Below the pieces are notes generated by a model. The model was given only the letters and a program-made list of their open reading frames with translations, searched no databases and had not been told where the DNA came from. Both the position numbers and the translations under genes were made by a program. Of a DNA stretch of 64,000 nt, positions 24,232 through 33,500 are shown piece after piece. Numbering within the stretch: position 1 is the stretch's first letter; each line of letters begins with the position of its first letter. Source of the stretch: Pseudomonadota bacterium. Lineage in GTDB: Bacteria; Myxococcota_A; UBA796; SXON01. Location: positions 120,641 to 184,640 of the forward strand of contig JAUXQH010000169.1 of assembly GCA_030685065.1 (NCBI GenBank). The letters are read 5' to 3'.

Positions 24232-26456
24232 GGCGCCTCAGCGCGCTCCTCGACCAGCAGGTCAAGGCCCCCTACCGGACGGCGATCCTGCTCGCGCTCG
24301 CCGCGGTGCCGCTCGCCGCCTACGCCGTGCTCGACCTGCCGCTCCAGCACCACCTCGCGGTCGCGCTGGTGTTCATGGGGGTCGGCGTGGCCATCGCGCG
24401 GCACGCCCCCGGGCTCAGGCTCATGGTCGGCCTGCTCTCGGTGGCGCTGTCCGCCCGGTACGTCTGGTGGCGGGGCACGGAGACGCTCATCTGGCGCCTG
24501 TCGGCGGACGGCGCGACGTCCCTCGCGCTCTACGGCGCCGAAGTGTTCGGTTTCCTGCTGCTGCTGGCCGGCTACTTCCAGACCGCGTTCACCCGCCCCC
24601 GCGCGCCGACGCCCATCCGACTGGACGCGAGGCTCGACGGAAACCTGCGGCGGGAGGTGCAGGACGGCGGCCGTCCCCTCCCCTCGGTCGACGTGTTCGT
24701 GCCGTCCTACAACGAGGGCACCGACGTGGTGCGGCGCACGCTCACCGGCGCGGCGGCCATGGACTACCCCAACAAGACCGTCTGGTTGCTGGACGAGAAG
24801 CGACGCCCCGAGATGAAGGCGCTCTGCGACGAGCTCGGCGTGTCCTACATGACACGGCCCGACAACCGAGGCGCCAAGGCTGGAAACATCAACCACGCCC
24901 TCGCGCGGACAACGGGGGAGCTGGTCGCGGTGTTCGACGCCGACCAGGTCCCGGTGCGCAGTTTTCTCCGCATGACCGTGGGGTACTTCCTCGACAACCC
25001 CAAGATGGCCCTGGTCCAGACGCCCCACCACTTCTACAACCCCGATCCGTTCGAGCGGAACCTGTACCTCGAAGACACGGTGCCTTCCGAACAGGTCATG
25101 TTCTACCACGTGATCCAGGTTGGCAACGACTTCTGGAACTCCTCGTTCTTCTGTGGTTCCTGCGCGCTCCTCCGCCGCACCGCGCTCGAATCGGTCGGCG
25201 GCATCGCCCAGGAGACGGTCACCGAGGACGCCCACACCGCCTTGAAGATGCACGCGCTCGGTTGGGAGTCGGCCTACCTCGCCGTGCCACAAGCCGCGGG
25301 CCTCGCGACCGAACGCTACGGCTACTACGTGACCCAACGTGTCCGCTGGGCGCGCGGAATGATCCAGATCCTTCGCCTCGACAATCCACTGTTGAAGCGT
25401 GGGCTGACGCTCCCCCAACGTGTCAACTACTTCAACGCGGCGTGTCACTTCCTGTTCGGGTTGCCACGGATGGTGTACCTCCTGGCGCCGCCCATGTACC
25501 TGCTGTTCGGGGTGCACCCGTTGGACGCGTCCGCGGCGGCGATCGCGGCCTACGCGCTGCCCCACGTGTTCCTCTCGGTGGTCGGCGGATCGACCATCGC
25601 CCACACGGCGCGCCACTCCTTCTGGGCCGAGGTGTTCGAGACCGCGATCGCCCCCTACATCGCGCTCATCACCGTGCTCACGGCGGCCTCCCCGAAACAC
25701 GCGCGCTTCGCGGTCACGGCCAAGGGGACACAGCTGGACGAGGCGTCGTTCGATTGGCGTCACGCCGCGCCCAACCTCGTCATCGCGCTCCTGGTGCTCG
25801 CGGCCGCCATCGCGACGCCCATCCGCTTGATGTACGAGCCGCTCGAGCGCGGCACCCTCGCGCTGGCGGGCTTCTGGAACGTCTACAACCTGGTGATCCT
25901 GGGCGCCGCGCTCGCGGTGGCCCTCGACCGGACGCAGCGCCGGCAGCTGTACCGCGTACGGGGCGACCTCCGGCTCGAGGTCCGCCCGCGTGACGACGGC
26001 GGGCTCGCTGCCGGGAGCGCGCCCAACGGGGCTGCGGCGTGGCACGGCCGCGTCGTCGACTTCTCCGAGGAGGGGATCCGCCTCCGCCTCACCCCCGACT
26101 CCCCCGGCGGCACGGTGACGGGGCCGCTCCCGACGGAGGTGGTGGTGACGCTCGCGTCCCACCTCGCCGGTCCGCTGGTGCTCGACGCCGACGTGTTGGA
26201 GACCACGGCCGAGGACGGCGCGCTGATGGTGCGGGCGCGTTGGGCCGCGCTCTCCCCCGCGCAGCTGCGCCGCGTGATCGAGGAGATGTTCAGCGGCGCG
26301 AACACCTGGATCTACCACGCCGCTCCTCCGGATCGCCCGTTCCGGTCGCTCGCCGAGGTCATCTCGGCGCCGTGGCGCACCCTCTCGCGACGTCTCGGGG
26401 CGCGCTCCCCCTCCCCGCGGCCGGCCGAGCCCGCGCCGCGCCGGAGCGCCTCGTGA
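24228..26456 (+). CDS. bcsA: Cellulose synthase catalytic subunit (GT2 + PilZ)
   Basis: 742 aa, ATG 24228. Inner-membrane GT2 processive synthase that polymerises UDP-glucose into beta-1,4-glucan and exports it. Membrane segments at about 17-120, the GT2 domain at about 150-390 with D189, D237-A-D239, T332-E-D334 and Q370-R-V-R-W374, four more membrane segments, the gating-loop motif FAVTAK at 494-499, and a C-terminal PilZ domain with R572QLYR576 and D611FSEEG616 for c-di-GMP. The usual DDG at the UDP site is DEK (189-191): the first Asp is kept, the next two residues are not. Activation by c-di-GMP is expected from the intact PilZ motifs. The last codons overlap the next start (GTGA). Confidence 0.93.
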   Translation: MRRLSALLDQQVKAPYRTAILLALAAVPLAAYAVLDLPLQHHLAVALVFMGVGVAIARHAPGLRLMVGLLSVALSARYVWWRGTETLIWRLSADGATSLALYGAEVFGFLLLLAGYFQTAFTRPRAPTPIRLDARLDGNLRREVQDGGRPLPSVDVFVPSYNEGTDVVRRTLTGAAAMDYPNKTVWLLDEKRRPEMKALCDELGVSYMTRPDNRGAKAGNINHALARTTGELVAVFDADQVPVRSFLRMTVGYFLDNPKMALVQTPHHFYNPDPFERNLYLEDTVPSEQVMFYHVIQVGNDFWNSSFFCGSCALLRRTALESVGGIAQETVTEDAHTALKMHALGWESAYLAVPQAAGLATERYGYYVTQRVRWARGMIQILRLDNPLLKRGLTLPQRVNYFNAACHFLFGLPRMVYLLAPPMYLLFGVHPLDASAAAIAAYALPHVFLSVVGGSTIAHTARHSFWAEVFETAIAPYIALITVLTAASPKHARFAVTAKGTQLDEASFDWRHAAPNLVIALLVLAAAIATPIRLMYEPLERGTLALAGFWNVYNLVILGAALAVALDRTQRRQLYRVRGDLRLEVRPRDDGGLAAGSAPNGAAAWHGRVVDFSEEGIRLRLTPDSPGGTVTGPLPTEVVVTLASHLAGPLVLDADVLETTAEDGALMVRARWAALSPAQLRRVIEEMFSGANTWIYHAAPPDRPFRSLAEVISAPWRTLSRRLGARSPSPRPAEPAPRRSAS

Positions 26457-27085
26457 GCGCCGTCTGGTTGTGCTCGTACTGCTCGGCGCTTCATCGCGGG
26501 GACGAAGGCACCTGCCGGAGGTGCGCCGCCGCGCGCCCCCTCGACCCGGTCGAGGCGATGGTTCCGCGGAGCGCGGACTCCGTGCCGCTGCTGCTCCACC
26601 TGCCGCCGGGCGACTTCCCCTACAGCCGCACGCACGGCACGAGCGGCCAGCTGCGCGCCTGGCTCGCGCCCGCCGCGATGATCGCGCTCGCGATCGCGAT
26701 CGGGATCGGTTGGGATCCGCTCGTGCGGCGCTACGACGCCGCCCGGGCGCTCGGCGGGGTGAGCTCGGCGGCGGAGAACGCGCGCCGCGCGGAGCTCGGC
26801 CACGCCGCCGTCGAGCTCGGCACGCTCCTCGCCGAGCGCGAGACGGTGGCGACGCAGCCTCCCGACTGGACGCCGCGCCTGCGCCGCCTGGGCGATCGGT
26901 ATCGCCTCGACGGCAACGTGAGCAACGCCACGCTCGGCCCCCTCGAGGTGGGCGTGCGGAGCGCCTGGCTCGAGCTGGTTTCCCTTCCCCCCCATGGCGT
27001 GCCCCCGGCCGAGATCGCCGGGCGCCTTCAAAGCGCCAGAGAGGAGCTCTCCCGTGTCACGGAGGACCTGTCCCATGCCCCTTGA
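26453..27085 (+). CDS. Zinc-ribbon single-pass membrane protein in the bcs operon
   Basis: 210 aa from GTG 26453, overlapping the bcsA stop as GTGA. The N-terminus is a small zinc ribbon: C-S-Y-C near residue 8 and C-R-R-C near 22, two CxxC knuckles. One membrane helix lies at about 72-92 (WLAPAAMIALAIAIGIGW), and the remaining 115 residues are helical and charged with no known motif. I do not recognise it from described bcs operons. Its place between bcsA and bcsB, overlapping both neighbours, suggests an accessory part of the synthase complex. The ribbon would face the cytosol if the helix is N-in. Confidence 0.7.
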   Translation: MSAVWLCSYCSALHRGDEGTCRRCAAARPLDPVEAMVPRSADSVPLLLHLPPGDFPYSRTHGTSGQLRAWLAPAAMIALAIAIGIGWDPLVRRYDAARALGGVSSAAENARRAELGHAAVELGTLLAERETVATQPPDWTPRLRRLGDRYRLDGNVSNATLGPLEVGVRSAWLELVSLPPHGVPPAEIAGRLQSAREELSRVTEDLSHAP

Positions 27086-29393
27086 TCGCGCGCCCGCCCC
27101 GCTCCTCGTGTCACTGCTCCCCACGCTGCTCCTCGGGCTGGGCGGGCGCGCGGCCGCCGCTCCCGGCGAGGACCCTCCGCCCGCGGGCATGTCCCCCGGG
27201 GCGCCCGGCCTGTCGCTGGGCGAGGCGCTCCGGGAGGGCCCCGGCGAGGGCCTCGACGCCGCCCTGCGCACCATCCCGGAGGCGCCGATCGAGCCGGATC
27301 AGGCCGAGCGGGCAAAGGCGCGGCGGCCGGGCCGACACCCGGCGGACTCCGCGGAGCGACACTTCGACGTGGGCTTCGAGGACGCCCTGGCGATCCGCAG
27401 CGATCTGTTGCTGGAGGGCGTCGACGCGGAGGCGCGCGTGGACTTCACCGTGCCCGAGGAGTGGGATCTGCTCGAGGACCCGCAGATCGTCCTCTTTTTC
27501 GCGCACTCGGCCGCGCTCCTGCCGGACCGCAGCCACTTCACCGCCACCCTGAACGGGCAGGCGATCGGCAGCGTCCGGCTCGACGCGTCCAACGGGCGCG
27601 AAGGGCGGCTCGAGGTGCGTGTGCCCCGCGAGCTCCTCGCCCCGTACAACCACTTGCGCCTCCGCGCGGTGCAGCACTACGGGGCCACCTGCGAAGATCC
27701 GTTCGATCCCGGGCTCTGGACCCGCGTGAGCAAGGACTCGCGGGTGTCGATGCGGTACCGGCGGCGCCCGTTCGAGCCCGAGCTCGCGCGCTTTCCGTAC
27801 CCCCTCTTCGATCCGACCGGCTACGGGCCCGCCGAGCTCTCGCTCGTGCTCCCCGCGGAGCCCTCCGCCACGACCATCGAGGCCATCGGGCGCCTCGGCG
27901 TGACGTTGGGGCGGATCGCGGACTACCGGGGCGTCGAGCTGGTCGGGACCGTGGAGACCGTCCGCGAGGCCGACAGCCACGCGCTCCTGGTGGGGATCTG
28001 GTCCGAGTCGCACGAGATCCGCGCGCTCCTCGGCGAGGGTGCGCCGCGGCCCTCCGAGGGCCTCGTGGCGATGGTGCCGAACCCCGCCGATCCCACGCGC
28101 GCGGTGCTGGTCGTCACGGGCGCCGACGCGGAGGGGCTGAGGCACGCCACCCTGGCCGTCGCGAGCCAGAACCGGCACGAGCTCCTCTCCGGCGCGCAGG
28201 CGCGGGTCGACTACGTCACGGACGGGCGCGCCCCGGAGCACCGCCGCGTCCCCCGGGCCGTCCCGGCCGAGCCGAGCTTCGCGCTCTCCGCGCTCGGGAT
28301 GACCGACCAGACGGTGCGCGGCTTCTACACCCCGACGGTGCGGGTACCCCTCGAGCTCGACGGGGACGCGGCGATCCGCCCCGGGGGCGCCACCGCCGAG
28401 GTGCACTACGCCTACGCCGCGGGCCTCGATCCCCGCCTCTCCTCCCTCGAGGTCCGCCTCGACGGCATCACCGTCAAGTCCGTGTCCCTGGACGACACGG
28501 ACGGGTCGTCCGGGAGCACGGTCGAGGTCAGGCTCCCCGACGGCGTGATGACCCCGCGGTCCGCGCTGGAGGTGGCGTTCACCCTGTTCCCCGAGGACTT
28601 CGACGCCTGCGGCTTCGTGAGCGGAAAGAGCCTCTGGGCCACGGTCTACGCGGACACCACGATCGAGATCGCGCGCGACAACGTGGCGCACCTCCCGGAT
28701 CTCGGGCGGCTCCGGTACGGCGGTTGGCCGTTCACCCTCGATCCGGCCGACGGCGCCGTGGTCGCCGCGCTGCCCGACCGCCCCACGGCCGCGGACGTGG
28801 GTGCCGGGTTCCTGCTCGGAGCCGCGCTCGGGCGGTCGAGCAACACCGTGACCCCCGCGTTCCGCCTCGCCGCCGCCACGGGCCTCGACTTCGTCTCCGC
28901 GCCCGACACCAACTTCATCCTCCTCGCGAGCGGCGCCCCGCACCAACTCCACGACCAGCTGGTCCAGTCCGGGATGCTCACGCTCTCGGGCGGCACCGCG
29001 CGGACCCTGATGGAGGACGGCGAGCGCGCCATCTCGGCCACGATGAGCGGCACGGAGGCCCGGGTGGAGGAGACGCTCCACCCGACCAACCCCACCCGCG
29101 CGGCCCTGGTCCTCGAGGCCACCGAGGGCACCGATCTGGTAGACCTCGTCGGGGCGATCAGCGATCCGGCGCGCGTGGCGAAGCTCGACGGGAACCTCGC
29201 GCTCATCGCGCAGGACGGCGCCGTTCGCACCCTCCAGGTGGCCGAGCGGCGTCAGGTCGGCACCTACCCGGTGGGCGTGACGCTGGTGCTCGCGGCGCGG
29301 CGCTACTGGATCCTGCTCGGCGTCGCCATCGTCGCGGGGACGGCCCTGTTCGCCACCGTGAAGCGCGCCTGGGTGCGCGCGCGGGAGGCATGA
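27075..29393 (+). CDS. bcsB: Cellulose synthase periplasmic subunit BcsB
   Basis: 772 aa, ATG 27075, with GGAGGA 8 nt upstream; it overlaps the previous gene by 11 bp. Signal peptide, then alternating carbohydrate-binding-like and flavodoxin-like domains as in BcsB: FTATLNGQAIGSVRLD, LAPYNHLRLRAVQHYGATCEDP (a BcsB hallmark with the family's conserved Cys), FPYPLFDPTGYGPAELSLVLP and VVTGADAEGLRHATLAVASQ. The C-terminal anchor helix (ILLGVAIVAGTALFATV) ends the protein; in the Rhodobacter structure this helix packs on BcsA. It should guide the nascent glucan through the periplasm. Confidence 0.9.
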   Translation: MPLDRAPAPLLVSLLPTLLLGLGGRAAAAPGEDPPPAGMSPGAPGLSLGEALREGPGEGLDAALRTIPEAPIEPDQAERAKARRPGRHPADSAERHFDVGFEDALAIRSDLLLEGVDAEARVDFTVPEEWDLLEDPQIVLFFAHSAALLPDRSHFTATLNGQAIGSVRLDASNGREGRLEVRVPRELLAPYNHLRLRAVQHYGATCEDPFDPGLWTRVSKDSRVSMRYRRRPFEPELARFPYPLFDPTGYGPAELSLVLPAEPSATTIEAIGRLGVTLGRIADYRGVELVGTVETVREADSHALLVGIWSESHEIRALLGEGAPRPSEGLVAMVPNPADPTRAVLVVTGADAEGLRHATLAVASQNRHELLSGAQARVDYVTDGRAPEHRRVPRAVPAEPSFALSALGMTDQTVRGFYTPTVRVPLELDGDAAIRPGGATAEVHYAYAAGLDPRLSSLEVRLDGITVKSVSLDDTDGSSGSTVEVRLPDGVMTPRSALEVAFTLFPEDFDACGFVSGKSLWATVYADTTIEIARDNVAHLPDLGRLRYGGWPFTLDPADGAVVAALPDRPTAADVGAGFLLGAALGRSSNTVTPAFRLAAATGLDFVSAPDTNFILLASGAPHQLHDQLVQSGMLTLSGGTARTLMEDGERAISATMSGTEARVEETLHPTNPTRAALVLEATEGTDLVDLVGAISDPARVAKLDGNLALIAQDGAVRTLQVAERRQVGTYPVGVTLVLAARRYWILLGVAIVAGTALFATVKRAWVRAREA

Positions 29394-29394
29394 G

Positions 29395-30567
29395 GTGCGC
29401 GTGTTCCTCGTGATGGCGCTCACCCTCCTTCCGGCGATGGCGCACGCCGCGCCGACGCCCACGATGGTGCTCGCCGATTGGAAGCCCTATGTCAGCGCCT
29501 TCATCCAGGACGACGGCCGGGTGATCGACCGTGCGGGCGACGACGTGAGCACGTCCGAGGGCCAGTCCTACGCCCTCATCCGCGCGGTGTGGTGCGATGA
29601 CCGAGGCACCTTCGACAAGGTGCTGCTGTGGACGCGCGACAACCTCCAGGGCGGCGATCCGCGCCGGCTCCCCGCATGGAAGTGGGGGCGCCGGCCCGAT
29701 GGGACCTGGAGCGTGCTCGACCCCAACTCCGCCTCCGACGCGGACCAGTGGATGGCCTGGGCCCTCGTGCTCGCGGGCGAACGCTGGAAGGAGGGCCGCT
29801 ACTCGGACCAGGCGATGGCGCTGCTCGGCCTCATCTGGGATGGGGAGACGGCCCTGGCCGGCCCCCGCCGCGTGGTGCTCCCCGACCAGTGGGAGCGGGG
29901 AAAGCCGGTGATGAAGCTGAACCCCTCCTACTGGTTGACGTTCGCGTGGCGAACGTTCGCGCGTGTCGACGCAAGCCGCGACTGGACCGGGCTCATCGAC
30001 AACGCGTACCTGCTCCTCGACGCGTGCCGCTCGCCGAGCGGCCTCCCGCCGGACTGGTGCTGGGTGGACAAGGAGAGCGGACGGGTGGTGCCCGCGCCTC
30101 GGGGGGAGTCGGCGCGCTCCGACTTCGGCTTCGAGGCCTTCCGGATCGGATGGACCCTGGCCGCGGACGCCCGGTGGCACGAGGATGCGCGCGCGCGCAA
30201 GCAGCTCGAGGCGTTCGGGGTCCTGGCGGACCGCTGGCGGGCGGAGCGCACCATCCCGGCGGTGATCCTCCCGGATGGCTCGGCCCGGCACAACTGGGGG
30301 TACCTGGGCATGTACGGTGCCCTCCTGCCCGCGTGGGCGGAGGTGCGGCCCGCGGATGTCGAGGAGCTGTTCCGCGCCGAGATCCGCGCCGCGCAGGATC
30401 CGGCGGTGCAGCGGGACTACTACGCGCACAACTGGGTGTGGTTCGGGCTCGCGCTCTGGAGCGGGCTCGCGCGGCCGGACGCCCAGGCACCTCCGCAGGT
30501 GCCACCACAGGTGCCTCCGGAGGCGGCCACGGTGCCTTCCCCGACGCTCTCCTCGGGGTCCCCGTGA
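29395..30567 (+). CDS. bcsZ: Periplasmic endo-beta-1,4-glucanase, GH8
   Basis: 390 aa; GTG 29395 starts one base after the bcsB stop. Signal peptide MRVFLVMALTLLPAMAHA, then a GH8 (alpha/alpha)6 barrel. STSEGQSYAL contains the catalytic acid Glu, DPNSASDADQWMAWAL the conserved Asp pair, and LNPSYW a substrate-contact segment. In known bcs operons BcsZ trims cellulose during secretion. The last 25 residues are a Pro-rich tail (PPQVPPQVPPEAATVP) not usual in BcsZ. The stop overlaps the bcsC start (GTGA). Confidence 0.92.
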   Translation: MRVFLVMALTLLPAMAHAAPTPTMVLADWKPYVSAFIQDDGRVIDRAGDDVSTSEGQSYALIRAVWCDDRGTFDKVLLWTRDNLQGGDPRRLPAWKWGRRPDGTWSVLDPNSASDADQWMAWALVLAGERWKEGRYSDQAMALLGLIWDGETALAGPRRVVLPDQWERGKPVMKLNPSYWLTFAWRTFARVDASRDWTGLIDNAYLLLDACRSPSGLPPDWCWVDKESGRVVPAPRGESARSDFGFEAFRIGWTLAADARWHEDARARKQLEAFGVLADRWRAERTIPAVILPDGSARHNWGYLGMYGALLPAWAEVRPADVEELFRAEIRAAQDPAVQRDYYAHNWVWFGLALWSGLARPDAQAPPQVPPQVPPEAATVPSPTLSSGSP

Positions 30568-33500
30568 TCGCGCTGCTGTTGGCGTGGCTCGCCCGGGCCG
30601 ACGCCGGCACCCTGGCGGAGGCCGAGGACGCGCTGTGGAGCAACCCGCAGAGCGCCGAGGCCCGGCTCGCCTTCGCGGAGGCGCTCGCCGCCACGTCGGG
30701 GCGCGCCGAAGAGGGCGCGGAGGCGCTGCGGTGGCTCCTGTACGCCCCGTCGGCGGCCCCGATCGCGCGCGAGGTCCTCGGCGAGATCGTCCGCCGACAT
30801 CCACCGCGGTCGGGGTGGGTGGGGATCTACACCGAGCTCGGCCGGGGCGCGGAGGGGCCTGCCCGGGACGCCGCGCGGGTGCGCCTGGCCCAGCTCCGCG
30901 CGACCGACCGCCAGACCTCGGCGAAGATGCGCGCGCGCGCCCTGGCAGACCTGCGCGCGCTCGCGGCGGGCGGCGAGGGGATCGCCGACGTGGCCCTCGG
31001 CGACGTGTTGTTCGAAGCCGGAGACGCGGAGGGGGCACGGAGCGCGTGGCTCCGCGCCCCCGTCGCGGTCGGCGCGCTGCGCGTCGCGATGGCGGCGCTC
31101 GCGCTGGGCCACCCGGAGGAGGCGGAGCGGGAGCGCCAGCGCGCGATGGCGGCGGGGGCGGGGCGCGACAATGGGCTCGGGGGCTCGTTCGCCGTCGCGG
31201 TCACGACGAACAGCCCGGTCGCCAAGGCGCGGGCGCTGCTCGAGGCCGGGTTTCCGAACGCCGCGGAGCGGGTCCTGCTCGCCCACCTCGGCACCGAGGA
31301 CGGCACGCACGGAGGCACCGCCGCGGCCGTAGCGGCGCTGCTCGGCGATCTGCGCCTCGAGCGGGGGGACGGCATCGGGGCCGCGAGCGCGTACACCGAC
31401 GCGCTGCAGCGCGAGGCGACGCCCGAACACCGCGCGCGCCTCGTGCGGGCGCTCCTCGCGTCGGGACGCGCCGACGACGCGGCCGCCGCCCTGGCCGGGG
31501 GGCCGGTCTCGGCGGAGGATCGCGCCGCCATCGAGCTGACCCTGGCGCTCGCGCGGGCCCTCGCCACCCCTTCGCCGGAGGACGATCTCCCCGCGGGCAC
31601 CGCCGCCTTCGGGGCGGCCCCCGACGAGGCCGGCACCGCCGCCACCTACGGACGCCTGCTGCTGGCCGCGGGGAGGGAGGCCGAGGCGGTGACGCCGCTG
31701 GCCCGCGCCGTGTCGCTCCGGCCCGAGGACACGGCCACCCGCGGGATCCTGCTCGGGGCGGCGATCCGCGCCGGGGACACGCGCACCCTCGACGCCGCCG
31801 CGAGCGCGGTCGTCCACGCGCCGGACGAGGCGACCCGCGCCGAGCAGCTCGACGCCCTCGCGGGGCTCCTCCTCGCCTCCGCCAACGCCCAGAAGGCGGC
31901 GGGCTCCCCCGCGACGGCGCGGACCTCGGCGCTGGTTGCCCTTGCCGTGCGCCCCGACGCGCCGCCGGTGCTCCACGCCGTCGCGGGGGTCCTGTGGCAA
32001 GAGGGCCGGCGCGAGGCGGCGCTCGCGCTCTACGCCCACGCGGCGGACCTCGATCCCGCGGACCTCGACGCGCGCGTCTGCGCCGCGCAGCTGACCCTCG
32101 CGCTCGGGCGGGACGAGGAGGTGGAGGGCTGGCTCGCGCAGCTCCCGGCCGACGCGCCGCAAGCGAGCGCGTTGCGGGAGACCCTCCTCCAGGAGCGGCA
32201 GGCGCGAGCGGCGCGAGCGGAGACGGATCCCGGCGTCGCGGAGGCCCAGTGGAAGCTCCTCATCGCCCGGTGGCCCAGGGATGCCCGGTTCCTGCACGGC
32301 CTCGCGGACGTGTACCTGGGCACCGGCCGGTCGGAAGAAGCGTTGGCGATCCAGCGCGCGGCGGTCTCTCTCGACCCGGACGATCCCTGGAACCGGTTCG
32401 GCCTGATCCAGGCGCTGCTCGCCCTCGGACGCACCGCCGACGCGGTCGAGGCGCTCGACGCGCTGCCCGAGACGGTCCCGGTCGACGTAGCCCGCGAACG
32501 GGACCGCCTCCGCGCGCGCCTCTCCCGCGAGGCCGGAGACCGGGCGCGCGAGGCCGGCGACCTGGTGGCGGCGCAGCGCCACTACGAGGCCTCCTACGCC
32601 CTGGAGCCCGAGGTCTGGACGTCCATCGCGCTGGCCGGCACCCTGGTGGCCGTCGGCGACCCCGCGGGGGGGCTCGTCCGCTTCCGTGAGGCGCTCGCCT
32701 CCGACGGGGACGACGGCGTCGTCGACACCGTCGCGTCGAACGGCGAGGCCGGCGCGCTCGAAGCGCTGGGGCAAGGCCCCGCCGCGCTGGCGGTGCTCGA
32801 GGCGCTGGCGGCCCGGCGCCCGGAGGCCGACACCGAGCAGGCCCGCGAGGAGCTCCGGGCCCGGATCGCGGTCGCGGAGGCGGACGCGCTACGGCGGGAC
32901 GGGCGGCTCGCGGAGGCCGAGAAGGCGCTCGCGGAGCTGGCCGTCGAGGTCGGAAACCAGCCGATGGTGCAGGCGGCGTGGGCCGCGCTCCTGCTCGATC
33001 TCCGGCGCCCCAAGGACGCGGTGATCGCGGCGGGCCGGGCGCTCCAACGCGAGCCCCAGAACCAGTGGGCCCTCGACGTGGCACGGGAGGCCGGCCGCGC
33101 TTGCCGATGCAGCGCGCGGGTGGCGCCCTTGTTCCAGGTGGCGATCGCCTCGGGCGGGCCCCCCACGCTGGCGGCCGAGCTCCGCTGGGTGCGCGTGGCC
33201 GCCGCCACGGAGGCGGCGCTCTCCGCCCAGGCGAAGCACCGTGCCCAGAAGGCCACGGACGCGATGCGGGAGGCCGCGACGCTGGCGGGCGACGACGCGC
33301 AGAGCCTCGTGATCCTCGCGGCGGGGGAAAAGAGCTTCGGGCGGCCGGGCCGAGCCCACAGGGCGCTGACGCGGGCGCATGCCGCGGATCCCGCCAACGT
33401 GGAGGCGATCGTCGCGCTCGCCGAGGATCTCGCGGCGCGTGGACGGTGGGGAGCCGCGATCGGGATGGCCGAGCGCGCCTGGGAGGCGGACCCCGACTCG

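Noticed and set aside
29628..30563. Upstream extension of the bcsC frame
   Set aside because: It overlaps bcsZ in another frame and lacks a signal; GTG 30564 gives a signal peptide and the GTGA overlap seen through the operon.
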